NCBI GenBank assembly: GCA_033398695.1 | Contig: CM065805.1 | Location: forward strand, 162,603,787 to 162,667,786 | Source of the DNA: Orobanche coerulescens | Lineage: Eukaryota; Streptophyta; Magnoliopsida; Lamiales; Orobanchaceae | Direction of reading: 5' to 3' | Length of the DNA: 64,000 nt | Part shown: positions 43,295 to 53,883 of the stretch, piece after piece | Layout of the letters: each line of letters starts with the position of its first letter | Position numbering within the stretch: the first letter of the stretch is position 1 | The notes under the pieces: generated by a model | The model's input: only the letters and a program-made list of their open reading frames with translations | Databases searched by the model: none | What the model was told of the DNA's origin: nothing | Position numbers and translations under genes: made by a program

Positions 43295-44742
43295 AGAAGC
43301 CATGAAGTCAGAGATGCAGTCCATGTATGAAAACCAAGTTTGGAACTTGATAGATCTACCTGAGGGTGTTAAAACCATTGGGTGCAAATAGGTCTTCAAA
43401 AAGAAGAAAGACATATACGATAATCTGCAACCCTATAAAGCTAGACTAGTGGCAAAAGGTTATAGACATATTCATGGTGTTGACTATGATGAGACCTTTT
43501 CACCAGTAGCCATGCTTAAATCAATTAGAATTTTATTTGCCATTGCCGTATACTATGATTATGAAACATGGCAAATGGATGTCTAGAGAGCTTTCCTTAA
43601 TGGAAACTTACTCGAGGATGTGTACATGACACAGCCTGAGGGTTTTGTTCATCCAGGAAATTCTAAAAGGTTTGCAAGCTTCAAATATCTATTTATGGGT
43701 TGAAGCAGGCTTCTCGGAGTTGGAATCTTCATTTTTATGAAACTATCAAAGAGTTTGGATTTATTCAAAATGAACATGAACCATGTGTGTACAATAAGGT
43801 TAGTGGGAGCATAGTTGTTTTCTTAGTCTTATATGAAGATGATATATTACTCAGTGGAAATGACATACCCACCTTATAGACAGTCAAGACATGGTTGGGA
43901 AGTTGTTTCTCAATGAAAGGCTTGGGAGAAGCTGCTTACATTCCTGGGATAAAAATCTATAGAGATAGATCAAAGATAGAGATAGATCAAAGATAGAGAT
44001 AGATCAAAGAGAATGATTGGTCTGAGTCAATGTACCTACATTAACAGAATATTGAAGAGGTTCGATATGCAAGACTCCAAGAGAGGACTCTTGCAATGTC
44101 ACGTGACATTCATTTGTGTGCAACTCATAGTCCTTCGATTCCTGATGAGCGAGACCACATGATAAAGATTCCATATCCTAAAGTACTTAAGAAGAACTAA
44201 GGATGCTTTCCAAATTTATGGAGGGGTGGAAAACGAGCTGGCTGTAAATGGTTATGCCAATGCAAGTTTCAAAACCGACAGAGACGATTTTAAATCACAA
44301 GTGGTTATCTGTTTGTATTGAATGGAGGTGTTGTGAGTTGGAAGAGTTCCAAGCAAAGCACGGTTGCTGATTCTGTAACAGAAGTTGAGTACCTGGCAGC
44401 ATCGGATGCAACTAAGGAAATTGTATGGATCAAGAAGTTCATTGCCAAACTAGGAGTGGTACAGACCATCCAGGGTCCCATAGGCATTTATTGTGACAAT
44501 AATTGTGCTATTGCACAAGTTAAAGAGCCTAGGTCCCATCATAATTCCAAACATATACTCAAAAAATATCACCTAGTCAGAGAGATTGTCAGACGAGGAG
44601 AGATTACAATATGCTAAGTAGCAACAGAAGAGAATGTTGTAGATCCACTTACCAAGCCTCTCTCACGAGAAAAGCATGTTGAGCATGCTAGATAGTGATG
44701 ACTAAAAGTCATGAATGAATGGTCGTATTGCAAGTGGGAGAT
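43295..44742 (+). pseudogene. Copia RT and RNase H (TE-D, piece 3)
   Basis: RT blocks KARLVAKGYRHIHGVDYDET and FSPVAMLKSIRILF are clear, with stops inside VFKKKKD and WQMDV-RAFLNGN. The catalytic box reads LYEDDILLSG, so the usual Val of YVDD is Glu. A 17-base triplication at 43961-44010 shifts the frame. RNase H follows (44318-44617) with VVSWKSSKQSTVADSVTEVE, YLAASDATKE and YCDNNCAIAQ, and ends with the usual VDPLTKPLS tail out of frame. The element is inactive. Confidence 0.9.
43961..44010 (+). repeat. 17-bp triplication inside the RT coding sequence
   Basis: AGAGATAGATCAAAGAT occurs twice in full and a third time to its 15th base, within the codons for a YRDRSK-type motif. Two extra 17-base copies add 34 bases and break the frame. 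Confidence 0.9.
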
Positions 44743-46262
44743 TGTTGGGAATAGTGTCCTAGGACATTCGATGTGCCTAGATTTGTAATTGTTACATTTA
44801 AAGAAAGTTATTCAATATCATTTATTTCTCGTTGATTATTATAATGTGTGCATGTTTTAATATTATAATAATCGAATAATAGTTATTCACGAATAATAAG
44901 ATTATTCAAATGTCCCTGGTCCAATCGCGTTGAGTAGAGACTCAAGTGATTAATATACTAGTATAAGTTTGATTGATAATCATCGGATGATTATGCGTAT
45001 GGTACGGATCAATCTTATGGGTATTGGTTGAAGAACCAATACTGGACAGACCCGCATTGAGATCACTGCATGGAAATATCATAAGTGAATCTCAATATAA
45101 CAGTATGTCAATAAATCCTTGAACCTTAGATTACCATAGAGTCCAACATGATAATTGTTATGCCATAACATAATCCAACGTCATCTGAAATATGGTGATC
45201 ATAATGGTTAGCGATCGAGATTAGTGGGAGTCAGGTAGAGGGCAATGAATAATCAAAATCGGGATTTGTCCTTCTCTTTAGTGAGAGAGATATCTATTGG
45301 GGCCCTCGATAAGTAGGACTGAAGTAAATGCATGGCCATGCTCAAATGAAGAGTCATTTGATTCAATCACTCTACTTAACATCGAGGAAGCATTTGAACA
45401 TAATAAGTATGACAATTTCCATGACTTTGTTCAAATATGATATCGCGGGACATAATGTCTTGCTATAGACTGCTTAGAATTTATTAATTAATAAGGTATT
45501 AGATAATCACCAACATAATATAAGTCTTTTGGGTCACACATATGACAACTAAAGACGAGCAAGAATAATTAATGGATATAATATTGGATACTATATTTAT
45601 TAAATAATTAATAATATATAATATAGGATATTGTGTATTTATATTTAATTATATCAACTGAGAAAGATAGATATAATATTAGATTTTATATTTATTAGAG
45701 TATTAAATAATAAGTAATATAAGATTTTATATGTATTGTATTATTTAATAAGTTGAGGGGCAACTAAGCAAATTCTAGGGTTTGACTCTAGGATTTACTT
45801 AGTATAAATAAAGGGTCTTGGACAAGGAGTTGTAATAATAAAAATTACACAAGCCTAATTTTTCTAAGACAAAAATCGGCTCCCTCTCCTTCCCCAATCG
45901 GCCGAACCGTACCCTCAGTCCGGGGAATCGTCTCGGCCATCTTCTTCTTCCCTTAGTTGATTTTATCAAGAGTACAAATCCTTCTAGCAAGGAATTATTT
46001 GATGTACTATTTATCAACATTATTGGTAAGGATGTAGCAATTCGGCTTGTACCAGTTTTTTGTGTGTGGATCGCCGAAAGAGGAAGAGGATTTAATCAGC
46101 TTCTGGTCCGGGTTCAGATTTGTTCTTCGAATTAAGTAATTTGACGAACTCTTAATAAATCAATTAAATTACTGCATGTAGATCCTCGTCTGGGTTTTTC
46201 GTTAATTTATTTCGTTGCTTTATGCTCATATTTATTTTATTAGATACACGTAAAACCCAACA
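44743..46262 (+). repeat. TE-D 3' LTR
   Basis: 1520 bp, TGTTGGGAATAGTG to AAAACCCAACA, preceded by the polypurine tract AAGTGGGAGAT. It has a TATA box (TATAAATA, 45803-45810) and an AT-rich stretch (45490-45760) with repeated ATAATATAGGATATT-like words. It lies in the middle of TE-I RT: the minus-strand YVDDLN codons begin directly after it. Confidence 0.9.
45803..45810 (+). promoter_or_regulatory. TATA box of TE-D LTR
   Basis: TATAAATA followed by AAGGGTCTTGG. It is conserved in the second LTR copy at 48339-48346. Confidence 0.7.
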
Positions 46263-47985
46263 GTTCAAATCATCAACATAAACTGCAATAATAGTAAATC
46301 CACCTTTTGTCCTTTTAATAAAGACACATGGACATATTACATTATTAACATATCCTTCTTTCAAAAGGTACTCACTGAGATGATTGTACCACATCTGTCC
46401 TGGTTGTTTCAACCCGTACAAGGATCTTTGTAATTTCATTGAGTACACCTCTCGGGGGTTTGAGTTACATACTTCATGCATTTTCAATCCTGCCTCAATA
46501 GCACCTTTCCACTTTTACCAATCATTGCTTCTTTTACATTCATAGATCAATATAGGTTCGTGATCCACGATTTCTCCAGTAATATCAAGAGGAGCTGCAT
46601 ATGCAAATATATCATCTATGATTATTTCTTTTCTATTCCACCTCTTTCCTGAAATGATGTAGTTTATCGAGATCTCTTCATTATCATCAATTTCAGGTGT
46701 TTGATCATCCTTTGAAGACGTCTTCAGTGACCAAATCTATATTTTTAGAAATGATGTCATTTGATGTACCAGCTTACTTATCAAGTTTTCTTGTTTTTCT
46801 TGAATTTTTATCCTTGGATTCAATAGGTCTACCAAACTTCTGACGTACATTAGACTCTTTTTCTAGCAATATTTTATTTTCTTCATCAGGGAGTCTAATT
46901 TTACAAGGAATATTGGTAGCTGGTATATGTGACTTTGTCACTGTCTTGACATCAGTAAATGTATCAGGAAATCTATTTGCCATTCTTGTAGGTGGATAAT
47001 CTTTTGAACTTCAAGTTCACACTGATTTGTTCGAGGATCATAATGAGACAGAGATACTGCATTCCATATAATTTCTTGTCTTTCTCTTTCAAATTTTGAC
47101 TTATCTCCCCATAATGCAGAAAAAATTGTCTCATCAAATTGGCAGTCAGCAAATCTTGCTTTGAATAAATCACTAATCATGGGCTCCAAATATTTAATAA
47201 TTTAGGGAGAATCAAACCCAACATGTACCCCTAATCTTCTTTAAGGTCCCATTTTTTTTCTTTGGGGAGGAGATTTAGGAACATAAACTTCATCCCAAGA
47301 ACTTTTAAATGAGATATATTTGGTTCTTGACCATTCACAAACTGCAAAGGGGAATATTTATGATAAGCAGTCGGCCTTAATCGAACTAGAGATTCCGCAT
47401 GCATTATTTCATGTCCCCAAGCAGAATTTGGTAAATTTGTTCTCATAAGTAAAGGTCTAGCAATCAATTTTAGCCTCTTAATAAAAGATTCGGCTAGACT
47501 ATTTTGAGTGTGCGCGTGAGCAATAGAATGATGCGCTTCAATCCCAATTGACATACAATAATCATTAAAAGATTGGGATGTAAACTCTCTTACATTGTCC
47601 AGTCGAATTTTCTTTATATTATGATCAGGAAATTGTGCTCTTAATCGAATTATTTGAGCAACAAGTCTTGCAAATGCAACATTATGAGTGGACAATGAAC
47701 TAACATGCGAGCATCATGTCGATGCATCAATAAGTACTGAAATGGCCCACTGAATGGGATAATAGGTCCACATATATCTCCTTGAATTCGTTCAAAAAAT
47801 GTTGGACATTCGATTGCAACTTTTAAAGGAGATGGCTTCGTTATTAACTTTCCTTAAACGGCAAAAGAACAACCTTGTTCTTTATAAGATGCCCATTTAA
47901 ATTTTCTATATTTCTTCGCTTCATTACATGACCCGAATGTCCCAAACAAGCATGACATATAATAAACTTATACTATTTGGGTAGT
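46263..47985 (-). pseudogene. TE-I copia pol, copy 1
   Basis: RT C-terminal segment (46263-46495): QRSLYGLKQPGQMWYNHLSE and FTIIAVYVDDLN with the catalytic YVDD intact. Upstream RT is missing. The linker region (46496-47230) is present. Integrase (47231-47985) has IRLDNVREFTSQSFNDYCMS (catalytic Asp), NSLAESFIKRLKLIARPLLM (catalytic Glu) and, further right, a GDICGPI first Asp. The second catalytic region reads VREFTS where AGEFTS or GGEFTS is usual. Several frame breaks. Confidence 0.85.
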
Positions 47986-48421
47986 CATAATGTCTTGCTA
48001 GAGACTACTTATAATGTATTATTTAATAAGGTGTTAGATAATTGCCAACATAATATAAGCCTTTTGGGTCACACATACGACAAATAAAGACAAGCTAGAA
48101 TAATTAATAGATATAATATAGGATATTATATTTATTAAATAATGAGTAATATATAATATAGGATATTATGTATTATATTATTTAATTATATCAACTGAGA
48201 AAGATAAATATAATATTAGATATTATATTTATTAGAGTATTAAATAATAAGTAATTTAAGATTTTTATGTATTGTATTATTTAATAAGTTGAGGGGCAAC
48301 TAAGCAAATTCTAGAGTTTGACTCTAGGGTTTACTTAGTATAAATAAAGGGTCTTGTACAAGGAGTTATAATAATAAAAATTACACAACCCTAATTTTTC
48401 TAAGACAAAAATCGGCTCCCT
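47986..48421 (+). repeat. Second TE-D LTR copy, left part
   Basis: Aligns with 45451 onwards of the first LTR, starting at CATAATGTCTTGCTA; the first 700 bp of the LTR are absent. It stops at the TE-J target duplication TCCCT (48417-48421). By eye it differs from copy 1 by several percent. Confidence 0.85.
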
Positions 48422-49236
48422 TGTAATACCCGTACTTTTTATTGATTGTTTGACCTTGCCGTTCTTCCTCTATTGTCGCTCTGTAAACACTTTGAGATGT
48501 TGTCGATGTTGATTTGGAGTTTCGTAACTTTTTAGATCATGATTGTGTTAATTGGACCTTTCGGCAGTATTCTGGGACAGGCAGATAGCGCGCTAGGCCT
48601 AGGCTAACGCACGCTATTTCTACTTGAGTAGTGCACGCTAGCTTTGAGCCTTAGCGCATGCTAACGGTCCAGGCTTGGCAGAGGCAGTAGCTAATTCTGC
48701 TCTCTGGACTAGCAGTTAGCGCACGCTAGGAGTTCACTAGCGCACGCTATTCGTGGTCAGTAGCGTGCGCTAACATTGTCCGTAGCGCACGCTTACGAGC
48801 TGAGTCGGCAGAGGCAGTGAGTTATTTCTACTTTCTGGACTAGTAGGTGACGTACGCTAGGTAGAAACTAGCGCACGCTATAGGTGTTGCGTAGCGCGCG
48901 CTAGTGCCCAGTCGTAGTGCACGCTAGCGGAGTTGGGCAGTGAACTGGAACTTTTGAAGGACAACAGTTTGCGCATGATAAGGTGTGGTAGCGCGTGCTA
49001 ACGTCTCAGAACAGAAGCCACTGGACTACCGGGTGACCCTGTTAGCGCATGCTAGCTCCAATTTTTAGCGCGCGCTAACCTGGCATATTATATAAGGGGC
49101 AGTAAACCCCTGAAATCGTCATTTTCATCCTTTCTTTCCTTTTCCCGACGGGAGCAGCGGGTTTGGGCGATTTGGAGCAATTTTGGGGCGATCCTTCTTC
49201 AGTTATCATCATCCTTGGTTGAATAAGAAAGATTAC
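48422..49236 (+). repeat. TE-J 5' LTR, truncated
   Basis: Starts TGTAATACCCGTACTTTTTA and aligns with 49353-50170 of the 3' LTR, ending at a shared AAAGATTACA where the internal remnant begins. It includes the array 48596-49077 and a TATA box TATATAAG (49089-49096). Confidence 0.88.
48596..49077 (+). promoter_or_regulatory. TAGCGCACGCTA palindrome array, TE-J 5' LTR
   Basis: About sixteen related palindromes, from a shortened TAGCGCGCTA at 48596 to TAGCGCGCGCTA at 49066. Positions correspond one for one with the 3' LTR array, with more substitutions inside the motifs than in the flanks. Confidence 0.8.
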
Positions 49237-49352
49237 AGGGACAAAACATCTTTTTAGAGGAGGAGACTTAGGAGACAGAAGAGAAGATGCGATCGGAATA
49301 CCCCGAACTTTTTATTTCTTAAGTTTCGGGACAACTTCTTTTTAGAGGGGGG
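49237..49352 (+). pseudogene. TE-J remnant of pol 3' end and polypurine tract
   Basis: Corresponds to TE-F 19166-19252: the last codons of the chromodomain tail, then TTTCTTAAGTTTCGGGAC and the purine tract TTTTTAGAGGGGGGAA. A second, PPT-like block (CTTTTTAGAGGAGGAG, 49250-49265) precedes it, so the deletion junction is complex. Confidence 0.75.
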
Positions 49353-49518
49353 AATGTAATACCCGTACTTTTTATTGAATGTTTGACCTTGCCGTTCTTC
49401 ATCTTTTGTCACTATGTAATCACTTTGAGATGTTGTCGATGTTGATTTGGAGTTTCGTACCTTTTTGGATCATGATCGTGTTACTTGGACCTCTCGGCAA
49501 TATTCTGGGACAGGCAGA

Positions 49519-50012
49519 TAGCGCGCGCTAGGCCTAGGAAAATGCACGCTATTTATACTTGAGTAGCGCACGCTAGCTTTGAGCCTTAGCGCACGCTAAC
49601 TGTCCAGGCTTGGCAGAGGCAGTAGCTAATTCTGCTCTCTGGACTAGCAGTTAGTACACGCTAGGTGTTCGCTAGCGCACTCTATTCGTGGTCAGTAGCG
49701 CACGCTAACATCGTCCGTAGCGCATGCTAATGAGCTGACTCGGCAGAGGTAGTGAGTTATTTCTACTTTCTGGACTAGCAGGTAACGCACGCTAGGCAGA
49801 AGCTAGCGCACGCTAAAGGTTTTGCGTAGCGCGCGCTAGTGCCCAGTCGTAGCGCACGCTAGCAGAGTTGGGCAGTGAACTGGAACTTTTGCAGGACAAC
49901 AGTTAGCGCACGCTAAGGTGTGGTAGCGTGCGCTAACGTCACATGACAGAAGCCACTGGACTACTGGGTAACCCCGTTAAGGCACGCTAGCTCCGATTTT
50001 TAGCGCGCGCTA
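49519..50012 (+). promoter_or_regulatory. TAGCGCACGCTA palindrome array with 132-bp higher order
   Basis: Palindromes start at 49519, 49540, 49564, 49587 / 49652, 49673, 49696, 49718 / 49783, 49804, 49827, 49850 / 49904, 49924 / 49978, 50001. Within the three quartets the spacings are 21, then 23-24, then 22-23 bp. The quartets repeat every 131-133 bp, with the shared text GGCAGAGGCAGT between them. The array ends 12 bp before the TATA box. Confidence 0.85.
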
Positions 50013-50023
50013 ACCTGGCATGT

Positions 50024-50032
50024 TATATAAGG
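50024..50032 (+). promoter_or_regulatory. TATA box of TE-J 3' LTR
   Basis: TATATAAGG directly after the palindrome array, conserved in the 5' copy. The probable transcribed leader starts near 50060. Confidence 0.7.
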
Positions 50033-51332
50033 GGCAGTCAACCCCTGAAATCGTCATTTTCATCCTTTCTTTCTTTTTCCGACGGAAGCAGCGGGTTTGG
50101 GCGATTTGGAGCGATTTTGGGGCGATCCTTCTTCAGCTATCATCATCTTTGGTTGAATAACAAAGATTACACAACATCTAATCCATTTCTATCTTCCAAA
50201 TCAAGGTAAATTCCTTAGATCCCTAGTTTTTGGGAATTTTGGGGGTTTTCTTAGATTCGTCCGATTTATCCATTTTAGAGCTTGAGATCTTTGAGAATAT
50301 GATGCATCTACCCCGTACCCATGTTTCCCCTATGATTATATGGATTATTTTGTACCTTGTTCGGACTTGAGAGGGTTTGGGTGATTTTCAAACCTCAAGA
50401 TGATTATCCTTATAGTTTCGTGAATCGTAGGCAGGTTTCGGGAGTTTCTTCGTGTGATTCTAGTATGGATTATTGATTATCGTATTCCTTACGAATCTTT
50501 TAGGTGCCATAAGTTCGTTCTTGGACCTATCGAACTTATACTCTTTTCCATCCGAATTCTCGATGTCTCAAAGGCAAGTATATGTTTATGATTGTGCGTT
50601 CTCGACTTTGAAAGTAAGATATATGAATTGTATAATGGTTTATATCCACTATGGGACGGACCGATGGGTCCTCTGAGGGTTCCGTAGCCTCTGGTGCGGT
50701 TCCACGAATATTTTGGGTTAACCAGTCTGGGACGGACTGACGGGTCCTCTGAGGGTTCCGTAGCGGTTCCGCGGTTAATCATGTATGAATTGAATGTGAT
50801 GCTATGAGATCTAGTTATTTCGGAATACTAGTCTTGAATTGATGAGATGATGATTACATTTACTTTATTGTAGAGGAGTATTGTGTTTCATATTTGATAT
50901 ACTTGCACTAGATATTCGACGGCTAACCCCTTTGTGGGGGAAAGAACTTTCATGTATTTCAGGATCCTGGAGAGCAGATAGGCATGTACTGGGTCTGCAT
51001 GAAGATGATGGGCAAGTGTGATGCTATGTCTTGTCTCTGGTTATGTTTTGTATTTCCTCTATTCAGTGTTGCTATACTTGAATGGCTTTTGAATACTCGA
51101 GTACTGTTTTTGGTCTCCTTGATGTTTCGGCCTGCGTTGCCATGGTATTGATTTGTTATCTGATGTATTAGGATGTATTTGTTATGGTTTTTGAATACCG
51201 TTTTTATCGTTTTCCATTTCATTGCACTTGGACCTTCTCGGTCAAAATTCATAGTTCCGTGCATAAATAGCCTTGTGGGTACCATGGCGGGGCTCAAGAC
51301 GCTGTAACCCTGAATAACTTGGGGGTGTTACA

Positions 51333-51722
51333 TCCCTCTCCTTCCCCCAATCATCCGAACTGTACTCTCAGTCTGGTGAATCGTCTCGGCCATCTCCTTC
51401 TTCCCTTAGTTGATTTTATCAACAATAGAAATCCTTCTAGCAAGGAAGTATTTGTTGTACTATATATCAACATTATTCATAAGGATGTAGCAATCCGGCT
51501 TGTACCAGTTGTTCGTGTGTGGATCACCGAAAGATGAAGAGGATTTAATCAGCTTCTGGTCCGGGTTCAGATTTGTTCTTCGAATTAAGGTAATTTGACG
51601 AACTCTTAAGAAATCAATTAAATTACTGCATGTAGATCCTCGTCTGGGTTTTTTGTTAATTTATTCCGTTGTGTTATGCTCATATTTATTTTATTGGATA
51701 CACGTAAAACCCAACAGTTCAA
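51333..51722 (+). repeat. Second TE-D LTR copy, right part
   Basis: Continues the LTR after TE-J, matching 45892-46262 of the first copy (CCTTCCCCCAATC to AAAACCCAACA). It is followed by the same TE-I RT junction. Confidence 0.88.
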
Positions 51723-52891
51723 ATCATCAACATAAACTGCAATAATAGTAAATCTACCTTTTGTCCTTTTAATAAAGACACATGGACATATTACATTATT
51801 AACATATCCTTCTTTCAAAAGGTACTCACAGAGACGATTGTACCACATCTGTCCTGGTTGTTTCAACCCGTACAAGGATCTTTGTAATTTCATTGAGTAC
51901 ACCTCTCGGGGGTTTGGGTTACATACTTCATGCATTTTCAATCCTTCAGGGATTTTCATGTAGATGTCATTATCAAGTGGCCCATATAAGTAGGCAGTCA
52001 CAACATCCATTAAGTTCATTTGAAGCCCTTCTAAAATTGATAGGCCGAGTAAAAATCTAAATTTGGTTGCATCTATTACCGGTGAATATGTCTCTTCATA
52101 ATCAATTCCCGGTCTTTGTGGGAAGTCTTGTGCAACAAGGCATGCTTTGTATCTCACAATTTCATTTTTCTCATTTCTTTTACGCACAAAATTTCTTGTC
52201 TTTCTCTTTCAAATTTTGACTTATCTCCCCCTAATGCAGGAAAAATTGTCTCATCAAATTGGCAGTCAGCAAATCTTGCTTTGAATAAATCACTAGTTAT
52301 GGGCTCCAAATATTTAATAATTGAGGGAGAATCAAACCCAACATATACCCGTAATCTTCTTTAGGGTCCCATTTTTTTGTTGGGGAGGAGATATAGGAAC
52401 ATAAACTGCATCCCAAGAATTCTTAAATGAGATATATTTGGTTCTTGACCATTCATAAGCTGCAAAGGGGAATATTTATGATAAGCAGGCGGCCTTAATC
52501 GAACTATAGATGCCGCATGCATTATTTCATGTCCCCAAGCAGAATTTGGTAAATTTGTTCTCATAAGTAAAGGTCTGGCAATCAATTTTAGCCTCTTAAT
52601 AAAAGATTCGGCTAGACTATTTTGAGTGTGCACGTGAGCAATAGAATAATCCACTTCAATCCAATCATAAAAAGATTGGGATGTAAACACTCCTACATTG
52701 TCCAGTCGAATTTTCTTTATATTATGATTAGGAAATTGTTCTCTTAATCGAATTATTTGAGCAATAAGTCTTGCAAGGGCAACATTACGAGTGGACAATG
52801 AACTAACATGCGAGCATCGTGTCGATGCATCAATAAGTACCATAAAGTACTGAAATGGCCCACTTAATGGGATAATAGGTCTACATATATC
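51723..52891 (-). pseudogene. TE-I copia pol, copy 2
   Basis: RT segment (51723-52187) contains YKACLVAQDFPQRPGIDYEE, TYSPVIDATKFRFLLGLSI, QRSLYGLKQPGQMWYNRLCE and the catalytic AVYVDDLN. The linker found in copy 1 (46500-47075) is deleted near 52188. Integrase (52200-52891) has IRLDNVGVFTSQSFYD, in which the usual EF of AGEFTS reads VF, and NSLAESFIKRLKLIARPLLM. It is cut at 52891 by TE-K. Copies 1 and 2 carry complementary deletions. Confidence 0.85.
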
Positions 52892-53883
52892 TGTAACATC
52901 CCAAATCTCATAAGAGACATTACACACCGTAGAATCTTCACAAGGTCTACCAGCCCACATGACACATAATTCACAAAAGAAATCCCATTGGACACATTGA
53001 TAATAGTAAAATAGGGTCGTGGCCTCGGCCAAAATATTTTAGTTAAACATCATAAAGCATAAGGTAACACAAGTTCATTGTCCACACAGGGGACTTTAAA
53101 AATATTCATAAAACAACCAGACTAACTCCGGTACCCATCATAGACTCGAGCCTCATCATCATGTTGGGCCATCCTTTGCATGCATGTCCCGTGCCGGCTC
53201 CTCAGCTCGACCGATACCTGAAATACATAAGACGCATTTCCCGCATTTGAGGGGTTAACATTCGAATAGCTAGTGCAAGTAAACAATTACACTACATTAT
53301 ATACAGTTATCATTCAACACAGTCATCTCATTAGAAAGCATTTGAAAATCATATTCCTGAATACCACATTTACATCAAAACAGTATATCATCACGTCTCA
53401 ACATCTCAACTATCCACACTTGGTAACTCGCGGCCGTACCCATTAGTATCGACCCTCAGAGGCCCTGTCGGATCATCCCTGGGTGGGAAACCACTTCCGC
53501 GGCCGTACCCATTAGTATCGACCCCTAAAGGCCCCGTCTGACTATCCCCAAGTGGAAGAATCACCACACATACCCAATATCACATTTCATCAATCGCATC
53601 GAAACCATAACACACATAACGGAATGTAATACATGTACTTGCCTTGAATAATATGACGTGATGGAAATGGCAAAAGGAAAAGGTTTCGGTCCGAATAATC
53701 TTCACAAATTCGCTCCTATCACAATAACGATATACAATCAATCCCAATATTGCGGAATCGTAAGAATTCATCCTAGTTCTGCCCGTTGGGTCAATTCATC
53801 GGTCACTACGAAGTCATAATCGATTCTAATCTATTAACGGTGAAAACCTTGAAGTTTAATCCGTTAAACTATAATGAAAGCAT
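52892..53883 (-). repeat. TE-K: gypsy LTR fragment
   Basis: The plus strand begins TGTAACATCCCAAATCTCAT, the reverse of the GTGTTACA terminus shared by the other gypsy LTRs, and the next 990 bp follow their R-U5 plan. Two minisatellite units of about 72 bp (53430-53565) contain GCGGCCGTACCCATTAGTAT and CGACCC. The rest of the LTR lies beyond TE-L, which inserted at 53884. No gene. Confidence 0.75.

Larger units (their letters stand above)
10188..46262 (+). mobile_element. TE-D: Ty1/copia element in three pieces
   Basis: Plus-strand copia coding sequence occurs in the pieces 10188-11481 (gag, protease, start of integrase), 33918-34836 (rest of integrase) and 43295-44742 (RT, RNase H). A 3' LTR follows at 44743-46262. 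The gaps are insertions of TE-E and TE-H. The 5' LTR, leader and gag start are missing, replaced by TE-C. The element carries many stops and frameshifts and is inactive. Confidence 0.88.
48422..51332 (+). mobile_element. TE-J: chromovirus reduced to LTR part, short 3' end and LTR
   Basis: Perfect target duplication TCCCT on both sides (48417-48421 and 51333-51337). The content is the first part of the 5' LTR (48422-49236), about 115 bp from the 3' end of the internal region, and a complete 3' LTR (49353-51332). The U5 of the 5' LTR, primer site, gag and nearly all of pol are deleted. The R-U5 part of the LTR is clearly homologous to that of TE-F, but the U3 carries a different palindrome. Confidence 0.9.
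49353..51332 (+). repeat. TE-J 3' LTR
   Basis: 1980 bp, TGTAATACCCGTAC to GGGGGTGTTACA. It has the palindrome array (49519-50012), a TATA box TATATAAGG (50024-50032), a two-unit minisatellite (about 50650-50780: GGGACGGACCGATGGGTCCT, CTGAGGGTTCCGTAGC) and the conserved terminus. Confidence 0.92.
46263..52891 (-). mobile_element. TE-I: minus-strand copia pol in two partial copies
   Basis: Copy 1 (46263-47985) and copy 2 (51723-52891) each begin at the same base of RT (the YVDDLN codons) immediately right of a TE-D LTR, then run leftward in coding sense through RT and integrase. Both junctions are identical, so TE-D inserted first and the LTR-plus-pol segment was then duplicated. TE-J later entered the second LTR copy. 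Gag, protease and the TE-I LTRs are not in the window. Confidence 0.8.

Noticed and set aside
52361..53032. 223-residue integrase frame as an intact gene
   Set aside because: Its N-terminal third reads into the TE-K LTR. It is a chance fusion of LTR sequence to the integrase remnant.
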